Origin: Roridomyces roridus
Lineage: Eukaryota; Basidiomycota; Agaricomycetes; Agaricales; Mycenaceae
Length of the DNA stretch: 64,000 nt
Assembly: GCA_029378245.1 (NCBI GenBank)
Contig: JARKIF010000031.1
Span: 584,683 to 648,682, forward strand
Direction of reading: 5' to 3'
Part shown: piece by piece, positions 20,991 through 31,207 of the stretch
Numbering within the stretch: the first letter of the stretch is position 1
Layout of the letters: the number at the start of each line of letters is the position of its first letter
The notes under the pieces: model-generated
Database searches by the model: none
The model's input: only the letters and a program-made list of their open reading frames with translations
What the model was told of the DNA's origin: nothing
Program-made: the position numbers and the translations under genes

Positions 20991-23900
20991 TTACTCCCAA
21001 GACCATGCTCCGACGTCGTTTAATCCCTCTACGCATTTCATCAGTCTCGAGGAAAAGGTGTTGAGCAGATAGCGGGATGGAAGGGAGGAAGAAAGTAATT
21101 AGTTAATTAGTTGGGCTCACTCGAGCCTCTTATATACTACACATACAATATTCTAGAATGTTCCATCAAGTTCCGGCGACCTCTACCAGATGGTCGAGGC
21201 GTCGCATCAGCTCCATGAGCTTCCGCCAACACTCCCCCTCGACGACACGACCGTCGACAAATCAACACATCATGGGAATTGAACTTGGCGTTCAATTGAG
21301 TTGGAGCGCGTGAATTTCGTTGTTTGCGCAGTGGGTTGACCGCGTCTCGCGTGAGAGTAATAACCATGCCCGTACAAGCAAAGTCTGTGGTTGTAAGGTG
21401 CGCGCGAGTTCGTTTGCCAGTGATGATGTTGGCAGTATTGATATCACTGCTAATATCATGCGGAGCCTTCGCGGGAGGTGATGGTGCACGAGAAGAAGGC
21501 GGTGCAGGCGTAAGCGGAGAAGAGGGATTGGAGTGCGGGTGTGGGGAAGATCCCTCGTCGGAGTCAGAATTCATCAGCGGCGCGAGATCGCGATATGAAA
21601 TTTTGGATTGATCCGGAGGTTTCTGCGAAGTCTCCCCCTGCGACTGGCTTCTCCTCTTGCTATTCTCCCCCTCAGACACAGGAGGGGACGGAGCATGCCT
21701 GGGTACATAGTAGTATCCGTCGTCGTCGTCGTCCACGGCAGAGGGTTGAATTTTCTGAACTGCGCGCGGGTTCTGGGAAGATGAGAGTGATGAGGAGGGG
21801 ACCACGCGAAGTCGGTACATGTGGTAGATTTTGTCACCAATGGCAACGAGATGCCCATGGCGCGAGAAAATCTCTATTGTGTTGCCGTGGAATTCAACTT
21901 GATAGCCTGCATCGGTCATCCGTCCGAGAGAAATGAGATTGAACGGTGCATCAGGGCAATGAACAACATGCCGAATGGTGCAGGGACGAGCGATGTCACC
22001 CAGAACTGTTGAAAGGGTGATAGTACCCTTGCCGATGCCGGCACAACTCCCGAAGCCCTCGATGGTATGCTTGCACGGCGTATATTTGGTGAAATGCTGT
22101 TTATTACGAGCAATCGAGCGGCTACACACACTATCAAGTAGCCAATCATCCGGCGAAAGCTTCTCCTTCGGCTGGGCTGGAAATGCGAAGTCAGAATCTG
22201 AACTTGACTCAGAGTCCGAATAGTCGGCAACGTGAGACCGAGAGGATTTGTGGCGGCGAGGTGGACGACCTGAGTGGCCATCAGAGTCGGAATGATCGGC
22301 ATCACGGCGAGGATGTGGTGCTCTGCAATGAGCAGCAATGTGGCCGGAAATGCCGCAGCGAAAACAGGCAGGCGGGTATTGATGAGCTGCCGGTAATGCC
22401 GTGGACTGCGTGGCGCGTTCGTTGATACGCGCAACTTCGGATAGAATCCGAGCGATGACCTTCGACGAGTCGGCAAGAATATCCTCGGGGACAGAGGAAA
22501 TGAATGGGTTCCAGGAATCTGGAAGGGACGTGAGCAGCGTGACTGAGAAATCAGTCTCGGTGATGACCTGCTCGAGGGATGTGAGTTCGGCTTGGTACGA
22601 GCGCATCAAGCGGATGTGCTCCTTGATATCGCCGTCCTCGGGACAGTGGGCGCGGAAGAACTTGCGCCGAGCTAACACAATGCCGATGGGACCTTTGGCT
22701 TCGTACATCGTGCGGAGTGTCTGCCAAGCCTCCTTGGCGGATGTGGCGGCCGAGATGTAAACGAGTACATCGTCAGCAACGCGCAAACGGAGGGCAGAAA
22801 GCGCCTTACGGTCGCTCTTCTTCCAGGTAGCAGCCTGGACGGGGTCACTAGGAGCGGCGGCCGAGTTGTCGACGTAATCGTCGAGTGAGAGGTCTGTCAA
22901 AATGTCGAGCATCTTGACTTTCCATACGCCGTAGTTGTCGGCACCCTGTAAAGGGTCAATACGATAGGCGGAGGTGTGGTTGTTGGACATGGGGTGCGGA
23001 GGAAACTCAACGCGAACTGGGTAACGGCGGGAAACAACGGGGATGCGGATCAAGCCCTAACGAGGGGATACGACGCGGAACGACCAAAAACGATGAGCGG
23101 ATCAAGCCCGAACACACGGGGATACAACGCTGGTGAAGACGCAAAAACTCCAAAACTGGTGGTGGTGGTAGCGGATCAAGCCTGTCACGGGGATGCGACG
23201 CTGGGAAAACACGGAGGAGCGGATCAAGCCCTAAGCGAGCGAAGCTCAAGCGAAAGGGGATACGACGCTAATAAAACACGGGGTGGTGAATCGAAATCGA
23301 GTACGGGGTTTAGTAGCGGGGCGCGGGGCCCATAACCTGTTGAGCAGATAGCGGGATGGAAGGGAGGAAGAAAGTAATTAGTTAATTAGTTGGGCTCACT
23401 CGAGCCTCTTATATACTACACATACAATATTCTAGAATGTTCCATCAAGTTCCGGCGACCTCTACCAGATGGTCGAGGCGTCGCATCAGCTCCATGAGCT
23501 TCCGCCAACAAAAGGAGGAATGAACACTAGTACTTACGCCCACACACCACGCTTTCCGTTGCAAGTTGCCCTTCCAGATCCCTCTCCCACTCGTACCTCA
23601 TCGCATACGAACTGAACTCGATCTTGCGCAAATTGGAATGCGCTGGTGCCAGCGCTGATCCGGCGGCGCGCGCGGCGGCGATGGCGTCCTCGACGGGAGT
23701 TCCAGAGTCGATGCGCCACGAGATGGACAGCGTAGAGAGGGTGGTTGGGAATGGCGTTGGAGGCATCGAGAGATCCATAAAGAGAGTCTAGACAGAGTTT
23801 TTGATGAGTGATTACTATGGAAGAGACAACACACACCTTGTCGGTATACATTTGCGAAATGTTCGGTCTGTATTCAGTGTCTGGGTGGCCGAATAAGAGG

Positions 23901-25066
23901 TGGAGTTCCGCCAGGCTGGTGAATGAGCCGAGCAGCGAGCGGAACACGCCTCTTAAGAGGTAGTCCATCTGCAGCGCCAGTGAGATGATGAGATGGGCGT
24001 GAGGCATGACCTTGCTAGCATTCAGGAAGCGGGGATGGATGCGGGCGAGAATTTTGAGCTTTGTGGGGCACGTCGTAGGGCCAAGAAGGTGGAGAAACTC
24101 CGGCAGACCCTGCCAGCAGAAACTCGTCAATTGTGGAGAGGAGTACACTCGGGAACTAACCTCGTAGCTCTCAAGATCGGGTAGTATGATTGGTTGAAGA
24201 GTAGGCAGATGGATAGGAGGGTGGATCGACTCGAGGGTCAGCGACTGGACAGCTGGAAATTCACTGAGATAGGCGAGCTCTTCAAGTCTCCTGGCGCTGA
24301 TGCTCAGCGTGTGGATGTTGGGGAAGGTGAAAGGTATGGTGATCAGGGCTCCCGCGGAGGCTCCCACGTCGTCACCCAGCATTAGTTGGGAGAGAGTTTG
24401 ACGGTCAAGCATCCGGAGCCACTGATGACAGTCCTCCGAAGCAAGGTAATTATCAATTCGAAGTTTGAATCTGGAGACCTTGAAGTTCAATGGGGCCTTG
24501 ACCAACGGGATCCAACATCCATCCACTGCCAGCTCTCTCAGGGGCTTAAGAGAAGCGAGCACAGCGAGGTGAGTTTCCTCAAATTCGACTCGGAGGAACG
24601 AAAGTGCGTGGATGTTTTTGAATCGGGGCAGCAGTTGGAAGAAGTTGTGGAGTATCATGCTGCCGTCTCGGCACGGGGTGTACTCGACATTGTCGCAACG
24701 ACGCCACGGGCTGACGATGGACCGTTTGACAAAGGGAGCGATCTCGTCCGATGCCCAGAATCGCAAACGGCGTAGCGCGCGGTTGATTTGCGTTTCGTTC
24801 GGCAGTAGATAGCGATATGTGCTGGATGGGCGGCGAGCCATCGCATATGGATGAAAGGCGAAGGTGGCGAAGAGAAGGGGCCGAGCAATGCGATGGATAG
24901 TCCGCGAGACAGAATGCAGTGGGAAAAGGTCCTCCCGAGCTAAATATATGAAGATTTCCAGCCAGAGCTCGTCCGGGACGCGCAGATCCACCGAGGCCTT
25001 CAAATTGCCTGCGAACGCTCAGGTCAGGGGAAGAGAAGACCCGACAGGAGGAGATTGACCACTCAT
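20991..25066 (-). CDS. F-box / LRR-like protein FB2, last intron enlarged by an LTR element
   Basis: The start ATGAGTG at 25060-25066 splices to NLKASVDLRVPDELWLEIFIYLAREDLF, the F-box, then an LRR-like body to about 23538 (ending TESVVCG). The final 38-nt exon (20991-21028, ending AWSWE) is conserved in FB1. The last intron runs 21029-23537. Without the inserted gag-only retroelement and its duplicated target it would be 52 nt, a normal size here. Splice sites are untouched (donor GTAAGTAC, acceptor GCGTAG), so the gene may still be expressed. It shares a short divergent promoter with the coiled-coil gene at 25232. Likely an SCF substrate adaptor; substrate unknown. Confidence 0.7.
21059..21231 (-). 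repeat. 3' LTR of the gag-only element
   Basis: 173 bp, identical to 23338-23510; TATA-like AGTATATAAG lies inside on the element strand. The gag reading frame ends within this LTR. Confidence 0.9.
21137..22991 (-). CDS. Gag-protease-like protein of the gag-only element
   Basis: About 617 residues from the ATG at 22991. The N-terminus (SAYRIDPLQGADNYGVWKVK) and the UBN2-type gag region match the gag of the complete Copia in this window. One CCHC knuckle is present (CFRCGISGHIAAHC). A protease-like region follows, but its active site reads LLDSVCSRS instead of the DSG of the complete copy, so it is probably not a functional aspartic protease. An acidic, Pro/Ser-rich stretch joins directly to the DISSDIN...GKRTR motif that normally lies after integrase. 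The last 31 or so residues are read from the 3' LTR because the native stop is lost. The frame is open throughout. Confidence 0.8.
21232..21240 (-). promoter_or_regulatory. Polypurine tract of the gag-only element
   Basis: GAGGGGGAG on the element strand directly abuts the 3' LTR, the normal place for plus-strand priming. The complete Copia has the same sequence. Confidence 0.75.
23038..23290 (-). repeat. Imperfect tandem repeats in the leader of the gag-only element
   Basis: Four copies of a unit of about 55-65 bp, each containing GCGGATCAAGCC followed by a GGGGATACGACGCT-like word. They lie between the primer-binding site and gag, where packaging or dimerisation signals are usually found. 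Confidence 0.65.
23326..23337 (-). promoter_or_regulatory. Primer-binding site of the gag-only element
   Basis: GGTTATGGGCCC immediately follows the 5' LTR on the element strand. It is complementary to the anticodon stem-loop of eukaryotic initiator tRNA-Met (GGGCCCAUAACC), not to a tRNA 3' end. Confidence 0.7.
23338..23510 (-). repeat. 5' LTR of the gag-only element
   Basis: 173 bp, identical by eye to 21059-21231. Confidence 0.9.
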
Positions 25067-25231
25067 TAGTGGCTTGTCGTGTCTGTGTGCTCAAGTCGAG
25101 TATGAGGGTCGAAGGCGCAATCGAAAGTTTCGAGATGACGGTCAGGAACAAGAAGCAACGGGATCACCAGACATTGATCACGATGAGGCATGGGATGATC
25201 CGATCAAACTGCCGTCTCTTCCTCTTCCACC

Positions 25232-26051
25232 ATGGCCCAACGCCGCGCCCAGCCTCAAACCGCCAAACTCCGCAAGAACGCGTCAATATCCGCCCCCACC
25301 ACCGACGACTTTGACTTTCTCGCGTCCCAGCAGTCCACGGGCAGCGATGACCAGGCGTGCGTGCCTCACTTATGTCCTCGACGCGTCGTTGAGCCTGACT
25401 GTTTTGTACGGCAGATTTCAACTTGCAGTCGCGCAGCAGATAATGGGTACGTCTCTCTTTCTCTCTGGTATAGCATCCGACGCGATTTTCAGCGTCCAAG
25501 GAAAAGAAACGCCAGGAGAAAGAGAAGAAGTTTTTGGTCGCTGCACGGCACAAGTTGACGGGCGAGGTACGCGTTACTGCCCTCCTTCTCCTCGCTGTCG
25601 ACGGCCACAACTTTCACAGATATCCAGCACGTCGGAAGACACGCAGAAGACAGTTACTGGCGCGTGAGTCCCGCTACATATTCTTTTGTCTTCGACTGAG
25701 GCGGGACAGCGAGGAGGTCTATGCCAAGTTCATTCTCGACTATGCCGAAGCAGAGGACTCAATTCGTGCCATCTGGACGGAAATCACGACAGAGGAGAAG
25801 AAGCTGTCCGTGCGCCATCTCCTCCCTCATCCGACCAATGATTTTCATACCCTCCACCAGCAAATCGCGAAACGTCAAAGCACTGCGCGGCAGCAGATGC
25901 GCAAAGAGAACGAGTCACCGATGTATACCGGGATGGGGCGTATGAAGGAAGCGTGTCGTGGTGCGTCACGTATCCCTCTCTCTGCGCCACCTTTCACTGA
26001 TCGTTGTTCGCAGAGATGAGAGAAATCATCAAGGAATTGTCGGATGGATGA
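25232..26051 (+). CDS. Coiled-coil protein of unknown function (left copy, intact)
   Basis: Six exons give about 190 residues: MAQRRAQPQTAKLRKNAS, DDFDFLASQQSTGSDDQ, a Lys/Glu-rich helix ASKEKKRQEKEKKFLVAARH, then AKFILDYAEAEDSIRAIWTE and HTLHQQIAKRQSTARQQMRK. The end is EMREIIKELSDG at 26051. No signal peptide or membrane segment. Length, heptad-like Leu/Ile spacing and high charge suggest an extended helical protein, perhaps a complex subunit. Family not recognised. It diverges from FB2 with only 165 bp between the two ATGs. The right-arm copy has a frameshift, so this is the only intact copy in the window. Confidence 0.65.
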
Positions 26052-26164
26052 AAGATGATATCCTCGCTGAGAATCGTGCTCTGCTTTTGCTGTATTTGTT
26101 GTGCTCACGGATCCTGCCATGTCTTTGTAGCTTTTAATTTTCATTGAGCCTCGACCAAGTATCG

Positions 26165-26347
26165 TTATCTTTTCTGAATGTCTATCACTTCTGGCCCCAC
26201 GAAGACACTGAGGATTGTCGATCCCACACCGATACGGACACCCCTTCTCGACTTCGGATGCTTATACATTGCCTTGCGTACAGCAGTAGAGATGTCTACT
26301 TTATCCTCCGTAGCTGCCCGTCCAGTCCGCTTCCGTCGGCCAATCAT
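26165..26347 (-). CDS. Small basic ORF at the inner breakpoint (left)
   Basis: Sixty codons ending GPEVIDIQKR. The C-terminal 46 codons are conserved, with two changes, at 34088-34226 in the right arm; the first 14 lie beyond the duplication breakpoint (26303) and are unique. Basic (KHPKSRRGVRIGV) with no recognised family. It may be a genuine small protein or the last exon of one. Coding status is uncertain. Confidence 0.4.
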   Translation of the reverse strand: MIGRRKRTGRAATEDKVDISTAVRKAMYKHPKSRRGVRIGVGSTILSVFVGPEVIDIQKR

Positions 26348-26361
26348 GGCAGCTCGTCTTG

Positions 26362-26368
26362 CTTTATA
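26362..26368 (+). promoter_or_regulatory. TATA box of the SDR reductase gene
   Basis: TTTATAA about 55-60 bp upstream of the ATG at 26423, followed by a CT-rich stretch. Confidence 0.5.
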
Positions 26369-26422
26369 ACCGGATCTCTCTCCTGCTGTACCTCACTACA
26401 CACGCCACCAAGTTGAATCCAA

Positions 26423-27717
26423 TGCCCTCCACTCAGTCTGGAAAAGTGCTCGTCTCCGGCGCTAATGGATTCGTCGCAACGGTGAGTCCTCGCTCTGTCT
26501 TGTTATGCAGAGCAGTTGCCTAATGATGAACAGTGGGTAGTCCAAACCTTCCTCGACGCGGGGTTCTCCGTACGAGGGACCGTCCGTTCCGCCGCCAAGG
26601 GAAGACACCTCAAACGGTTCTTCGCCCCGTACGGTGACAAATTCGAGCTCGTCGTCGTTCCTGATATCACCGCCGTACGTCTCAACTCCTCCTCCCACTG
26701 AGTTATCTCACCAGCATTCTTCAGACCGGCGCCTTTGACGAAGCAGTGCAGGGTGTCGACGCCATCGCACACACCGCATCGCCGTTCCATCTCTGCGCGG
26801 ACGACCCGGCTGCTTTCTCTGCTCCCGCTGTGCAAGGGACCATCGGGATTCTGGAGAGCGCGCGCAAGTATGGGCGGGGGGTAAGACGAGTGGTCATCAC
26901 CTCGTCTGCTGTCGCTGTCAGTGATATGACGGTCAAGGAGGACTCGGGTGCGCTCGATGAATTCCACTGGAACACCGCCGCTGTGCAAGCCGTTTCAGAG
27001 AAGAGCGCGGATACGGGGAATCTCGACAAGTACTGCAATTCCAAGGTGCTTGCGGAACGTGGGGCGTGGGAGTTCCTCGACAGGTATCGGACGGAGGTGG
27101 GGTGGGATATCGCTGTGTTGAATCCTCCCTTGGTTCTTGGTGTGAGAATCATCTTCTATGCGATAGCGAGTCTAGAACTTTTACTGACAGACTACGTATA
27201 GCCCGTGATCCACGAAGGCCCCTCCCCGGCCGGACTCAACACCTCCACGAAGATGATGTTCAACGCCTTCTTCACCACCGAGGGACTCAAGACGAGCGGC
27301 GGACAATGGGCCAACGTCAAAGACGTAGGCCGTGCGCACCTCCTCGCTGTCATGACCGAGCTGCCCGACTACGTCCCGCTCGCAGCTGTAAGCAAGACGG
27401 ACAAGTTGAATGTGAATCGATTCATTATCGGCGGGCAGGGGTTTGCGTGGCAGGATCTGTGTGAGTTTAAATAAAATCCTCTCGTACCTGGAATGAGGGC
27501 TAACGTATTTCAATTTGTAGTGGATGCTGTTCCGGCGAGTGCGACGCACTACCAAAAGGGTTTCCCTGGCAGCATTACGACTGAGATGTGGCCGAGGCAT
27601 ATGGATAATACCCGGGCACAGGAGGTGCTCGGTATGGAGTACACGAGCATGCACGAGACGGTTGAGGAGACGCTCGCCGATTATGAATCGCGAGGATGGA
27701 TCAAGGCGTGCAACTGA
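26423..27717 (+). CDS. Extended SDR reductase (dihydroflavonol-reductase / GRE2-like)
   Basis: Five exons encode about 340 residues. The N-terminus has the nucleotide-binding loop VLVSGANGFVA, split by an intron after GFVAT. The active site YCNSK (YxxxK) lies in DKYCNSKVLAE (about 27030). ITSSAVAV and the NPPLVLGP motif are typical of cinnamyl/dihydroflavonol/methylglyoxal reductases in the NADPH-dependent extended SDR family. It should reduce a small aldehyde or ketone in the cytosol; the substrate cannot be told. The reading frame is complete to ESRGWIKACN. It sits in the unduplicated spacer between the two arms. Confidence 0.8.
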
Positions 27718-27796
27718 GTTGAGCCATAACTTATTCAAGCATCTGTACATTACATCGCATTCTTCGTCTGTAGCGTTATCTAAAACGAGCCTCTAA

Positions 27797-28888
27797 TCAG
27801 TGCTTCTCTAAGAACTTGCCCACCACCTCCTTCACACTCCCACCCGCATTCACCCCATTCACAATCGCCTGCACCGTCACGAGCGCCTCGGAAAAGTCGT
27901 GGAACACGATATGCTGGATGTTCTCCCTGATGCAGTAGGCCTGCAAGTCGTTCTCGCCGTCGCCTTTGCGCTTGACGAAGAGGACGTCGGCGTGTTGGGC
28001 GGCCGAGAGGTCCGATACGCCGTCGCCAAAGAAGAAAAGAAGCGGAGCAGGTTGGAGGCGTTTGTAGGGCAGGATTGCAAGGGATTTGTCGTGCCCGAAG
28101 GTACTGGAGTCATCATGAGATGAGAATATAGAGGAAAAAAAAACACGACGCACCTGGTTGGGTGACGGAACTTGATATTCCACTCGGCAGACGCCTGGTC
28201 TCCCTCGACGTCGTTCGCAATGATGTCGATGTTGGTGGCGCCCGTTTCCAAATATTTGGAAAGAACGGCGCGGATGAGGGGCGCCATGCCGCTGTGCTTC
28301 GTCAGGAGATGAGTGGAGCAGAGAGGTGATAGCGCACCTGGAGACGATGACAAACGGAATGTCCTGCTTCCTACACCACTCATAGAAGTCGGGAAAGCCT
28401 GGGTCGAGATGGATGTCTATTTGCCAAATGAAAAATCGAGATTTGGAAAGCGGAGTGGAACACAGACTCTGCAAAAGGGCTTCCTTGCAATCGTCGAAGG
28501 TCCTCCCATTGGCAGAGATGCTCTGAAGCATCTCCCGAAACGCGTCCCTGGCGACGATGGTTATCGAGGAAGAACTCATGGGGGGAACGGTACCCACCTA
28601 AACGGCCGCCCGTTCAAGACATCCAAGTTCCCCGCGCGGCGCTTGTCCTTCCCGTACCCAAGATTGTCGGTCAAGTCTGGAACCCTCTTTAGCTGAGTCT
28701 TTCGGAAGCACTGGTAGTTTTACAGTCATTGGAATCCTGCGTCGTAATCGTGCCATCCCTGTAAACGTGGGTGAGCGTCTGGCTAGGCTGGTCAGAGAGA
28801 CGAACCAGTCAGAGAGGACGACGAAGGGTCGACCTTCGTGCAGGGGCGGGTAGTCGAGCGTGCTGGCGGGGATGGTGGAGTCCGCCAT
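27797..28888 (-). CDS. HAD-superfamily phosphatase
   Basis: The start at 28888 gives MADSTIPASTLDYPPLH, then, across an intron, the HAD nucleophile motif SDWDGTITTQDSN. YLTDNLGYGKDKRRAGNLDV and NGRPFRDAFREMLQS follow. Motif III lies near the exon with IIANDVEGD, and motif IV is FFFGDGVSDLSAAQHADVLF (about 28000). These signatures match fungal phosphoserine/methylthio-phosphate phosphatase-like HAD proteins. The predicted activity is Mg-dependent hydrolysis of a small phosphate ester in the cytosol. It converges on the SDR gene (stops 80 bp apart). Frame continuous after intron removal. Confidence 0.75.
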
Positions 28889-29274
28889 GGATGTCGGTGG
28901 AGAAATCGAAATCGATGGCTAAGCGAAGACCCGATTGGCAATCGTCGACACGTGCACGTGCGTGATGGAGCACATGACGACACGCGTCGCGTCGAATTTT
29001 TAATTGTACCTACGGGGATGAGTGTCCTTGTCCTGGCATTATTCACCTTGCACGCCGCTTGAAATCCTGTCGCATGTCGAACATGATGGAAGACACAACG
29101 ACTGCCCGACGGCGCCGGCAGGCTGGAGATGGCAGTTGATCGGATCATCCCAGATCATTCTCACAGCGCCACAGCGCGTGATCTCGTCGCTTCTTGTTCC
29201 TGATCGTCATCTCGAAATCTTCGAGTACTCTTCCGAACCTCTCACCACTGCAGCGACGGCCAAGGTTAACCGCG
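28889..29274. other. Divergent intergenic region, HAD phosphatase / FB3
   Basis: About 390 bp, no gene seen. The part 29150-29274 (CGCGTGATCTCGTCGCTTCTTG and onward, read in pieces) is closely repeated upstream of FB4 and resembles the 5' region of FB2 and FB5, so F-box promoters are conserved among paralogues. Confidence 0.45.
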
Positions 29275-30902
29275 ATGAGTGGTCAGTCCCTCTCATCCCG
29301 TGTCTTCCTTTCCTGAAGACTTCACAGGTAATTCGAAGGCCTCCTTGGATCTGCGTGTTCCAGACGAGCTTTGGCTTGAGATATTTGGCACTCTGCGGCC
29401 GTTGGACGTCATCCCATTGCATACCGTCTCGCGAAAACTTCATCGCATCTCCAGGTCGCTTCTTTTCCAACGCTTCCACTTTCATCTGTATGCCGTGTCG
29501 CACAACTCGCCGCCGGAACCTCGTTATCTGCTGCCCGACGAAGCGCAAGTCGAACGGACCACCGAGCGACTGCGATTCTGGGCCTCTCCAGATATCGCTC
29601 CGCTTGTCCGGCAGTGCACTGTGTTTCCATGGTCCAGTAACTCTGACGACATTGAATACACCCACTGCGAGGAAGGGGAAAGAATACTTGCCACGTTCTT
29701 CCAACTTTTGTCCCAATTCAAAAATGTCCGATCCGTCACGTTCTTGGATGTCACGTTTTGCCACGCCTGGCTCTCATCACTCGCGGCTCTCCAGTCTCTG
29801 GAACAACTGCACGTGTCGGAGTGTTCGATAGACCCCAACTTGGACGTCAGCAGCGCATCCATTGTCATGAAACTCGCAACATTCCACTTTTATCATTCTG
29901 CCTTCTCAAGCATGCTCAACCCTACCCACGGCGCCAACAAATGGTTGTCGCTCCTAGATGTTGAGACGCTCACTCATCTGTCCTTGGCTCCCGAGCGAGC
30001 CCCTTCGGCCCTCATCGGAAGTGCTGCACCTTTATCGTTCCCCAACGTGCATACGCTTCACCTCAGTGTTCAGGAATGGCACGAAGTTGTTCAACTTCGC
30101 CGATTCCCCAGTATCCGGTCTCTGGAAATCTGCGCGGGTCGCAGTGCTCCGGTGACCACCGGTATCAAACCTGTGGTCTTGTCGCAGCTTGAGCGCTATA
30201 CTGGGCCCGCAGAGCTTCTGGCGCTCTTGGACCCAAAAACGTGCCCTCGTTATATCGATATCCGGAGCCTTAGTGGCTCTTCGTTCTTCGATATGGCGCG
30301 GAACTGGGGCCCCGCGCACCGGGTCACTGTTCTCGCGCTTGAGCTGGAACACCTCGAGGCTGGCATCTTGCCTTTGGTCCTCGACCGATGGACGAGCCTT
30401 GTGAAGCTTCACCTCAAGATCGAGCACCGGCAGTGGAGCACGCCGCCCGGCGTGACACCATACACAGAGCAGGTAGAAAACTTGACTCATACTTCATAAC
30501 GGAATTCACTGTTTATCCTAGACTCTGTTATTGGACCTGGGTAGTGCCTCGAATCCCGTCCGATTCCCCGACAGCCTAACCAGCCTGTTCATCACATGGT
30601 ACTACGAACTCGAAGAGTCTCCTATTCCGGTGGCGGATGTCATCTCCGCCGCACGCACTGCTGTGCCCTTATTCGTCGCCGCCAACCCCAATCTAAAGAA
30701 TTTCCGCTTATATATGTCCCAGATGAAGTACGCGTGGGGCAGGGCTGACGGAACGGACAGTGTCGTTGAATCCGATTGTACGGGCTCTGTTAAGTCTCAG
30801 TCTCTCGGACATGGATCACTGATAAAATATCCAGCGGATTTGCAGCATTGTGTTTGGGACCACGAGATGTGGTACGCGATGAGGGAGTTGCACGATGAAT
30901 AA
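29275..30902 (+). CDS. F-box / LRR-like protein FB3
   Basis: Exon 1 is ATGAGTG with donor GTCAGT. Exon 2 (29328 on) begins NSKASLDLRVPDELWLEIFGTL, the F-box, and runs as a long open frame to VTPYTEQ near 30470. Further exons carry SLTSLFITWYYELEESPIP and the end WYAMRELHDE at 30902. The LRR-like body keeps the family landmarks LPDEAQVERTTERLRFWAS and FPNVHTLHLSV. More diverged from FB1/FB2/FB5 than those are from each other; closest to FB4, 300 bp downstream, as in a tandem duplication. Likely an SCF adaptor with unknown target. Confidence 0.7.
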
Positions 30903-31207
30903 TGAAATTCAGAATCACTGTTTAATGTGTCGTCAGCTGGTATTTCCTTGTGAATTGATACATATTCGTTCGCAGCTGCTCAGTTCTTGGCGAACATGTC
31001 CCGACAACGCGCCGGTTGGCTTCTCCTGCTGGAGATGGCAGCAAGATGGCAGTTGGATGGCAGTTGGATGGCAGTGAATCGGATCATCCCACCAACCCAA
31101 CGATATCGCGTGATCTCGTCGCTTCTTGTTCCTGACCGTCATACCAGAACCGTCGAGTACGCCCCCGAGCCTCGCAGCACCGCACCCAACAGTCAAGGCC
31201 AACCACG
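30903..31207. other. Intergenic region FB3-FB4
   Basis: About 305 bp. Contains a short direct repeat TGGATGGCAGT (31054-31074) and sequence similar to the FB3 upstream region. Confidence 0.45.

Larger units (their letters stand above)
21059..23510 (-). mobile_element. Gag-only (non-autonomous) Copia LTR retrotransposon, 2452 bp
   Basis: Two LTRs of 173 bp (21059-21231 and 23338-23510), identical by eye, begin TGTTGG and end CAACA on the element strand. They are flanked by a perfect 5-bp target duplication AAAGG (21054-21058 and 23511-23515). The element has a primer-binding site and a polypurine tract but only about 2.1 kb inside: gag, zinc knuckle and protease-like region, then a jump to the linker that in the complete Copia precedes reverse transcriptase. 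Integrase, RT and RNase H are absent. Identical LTRs and clean duplications imply recent movement using enzymes supplied in trans. Confidence 0.9.
14894..26303. repeat. Left arm of a large inverted duplication
   Basis: Gene order lipase fragment, P450, small membrane protein, BTB, F-box, coiled-coil protein is repeated in reverse order and orientation at 34088-47602. Homology starts abruptly at 14894, at an ATG15 exon border, and stops at 26303 within a small ORF. The arm is 11.4 kb long including a 2.45-kb LTR element absent from the other arm. Arms differ by many substitutions and indels. Confidence 0.85.
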
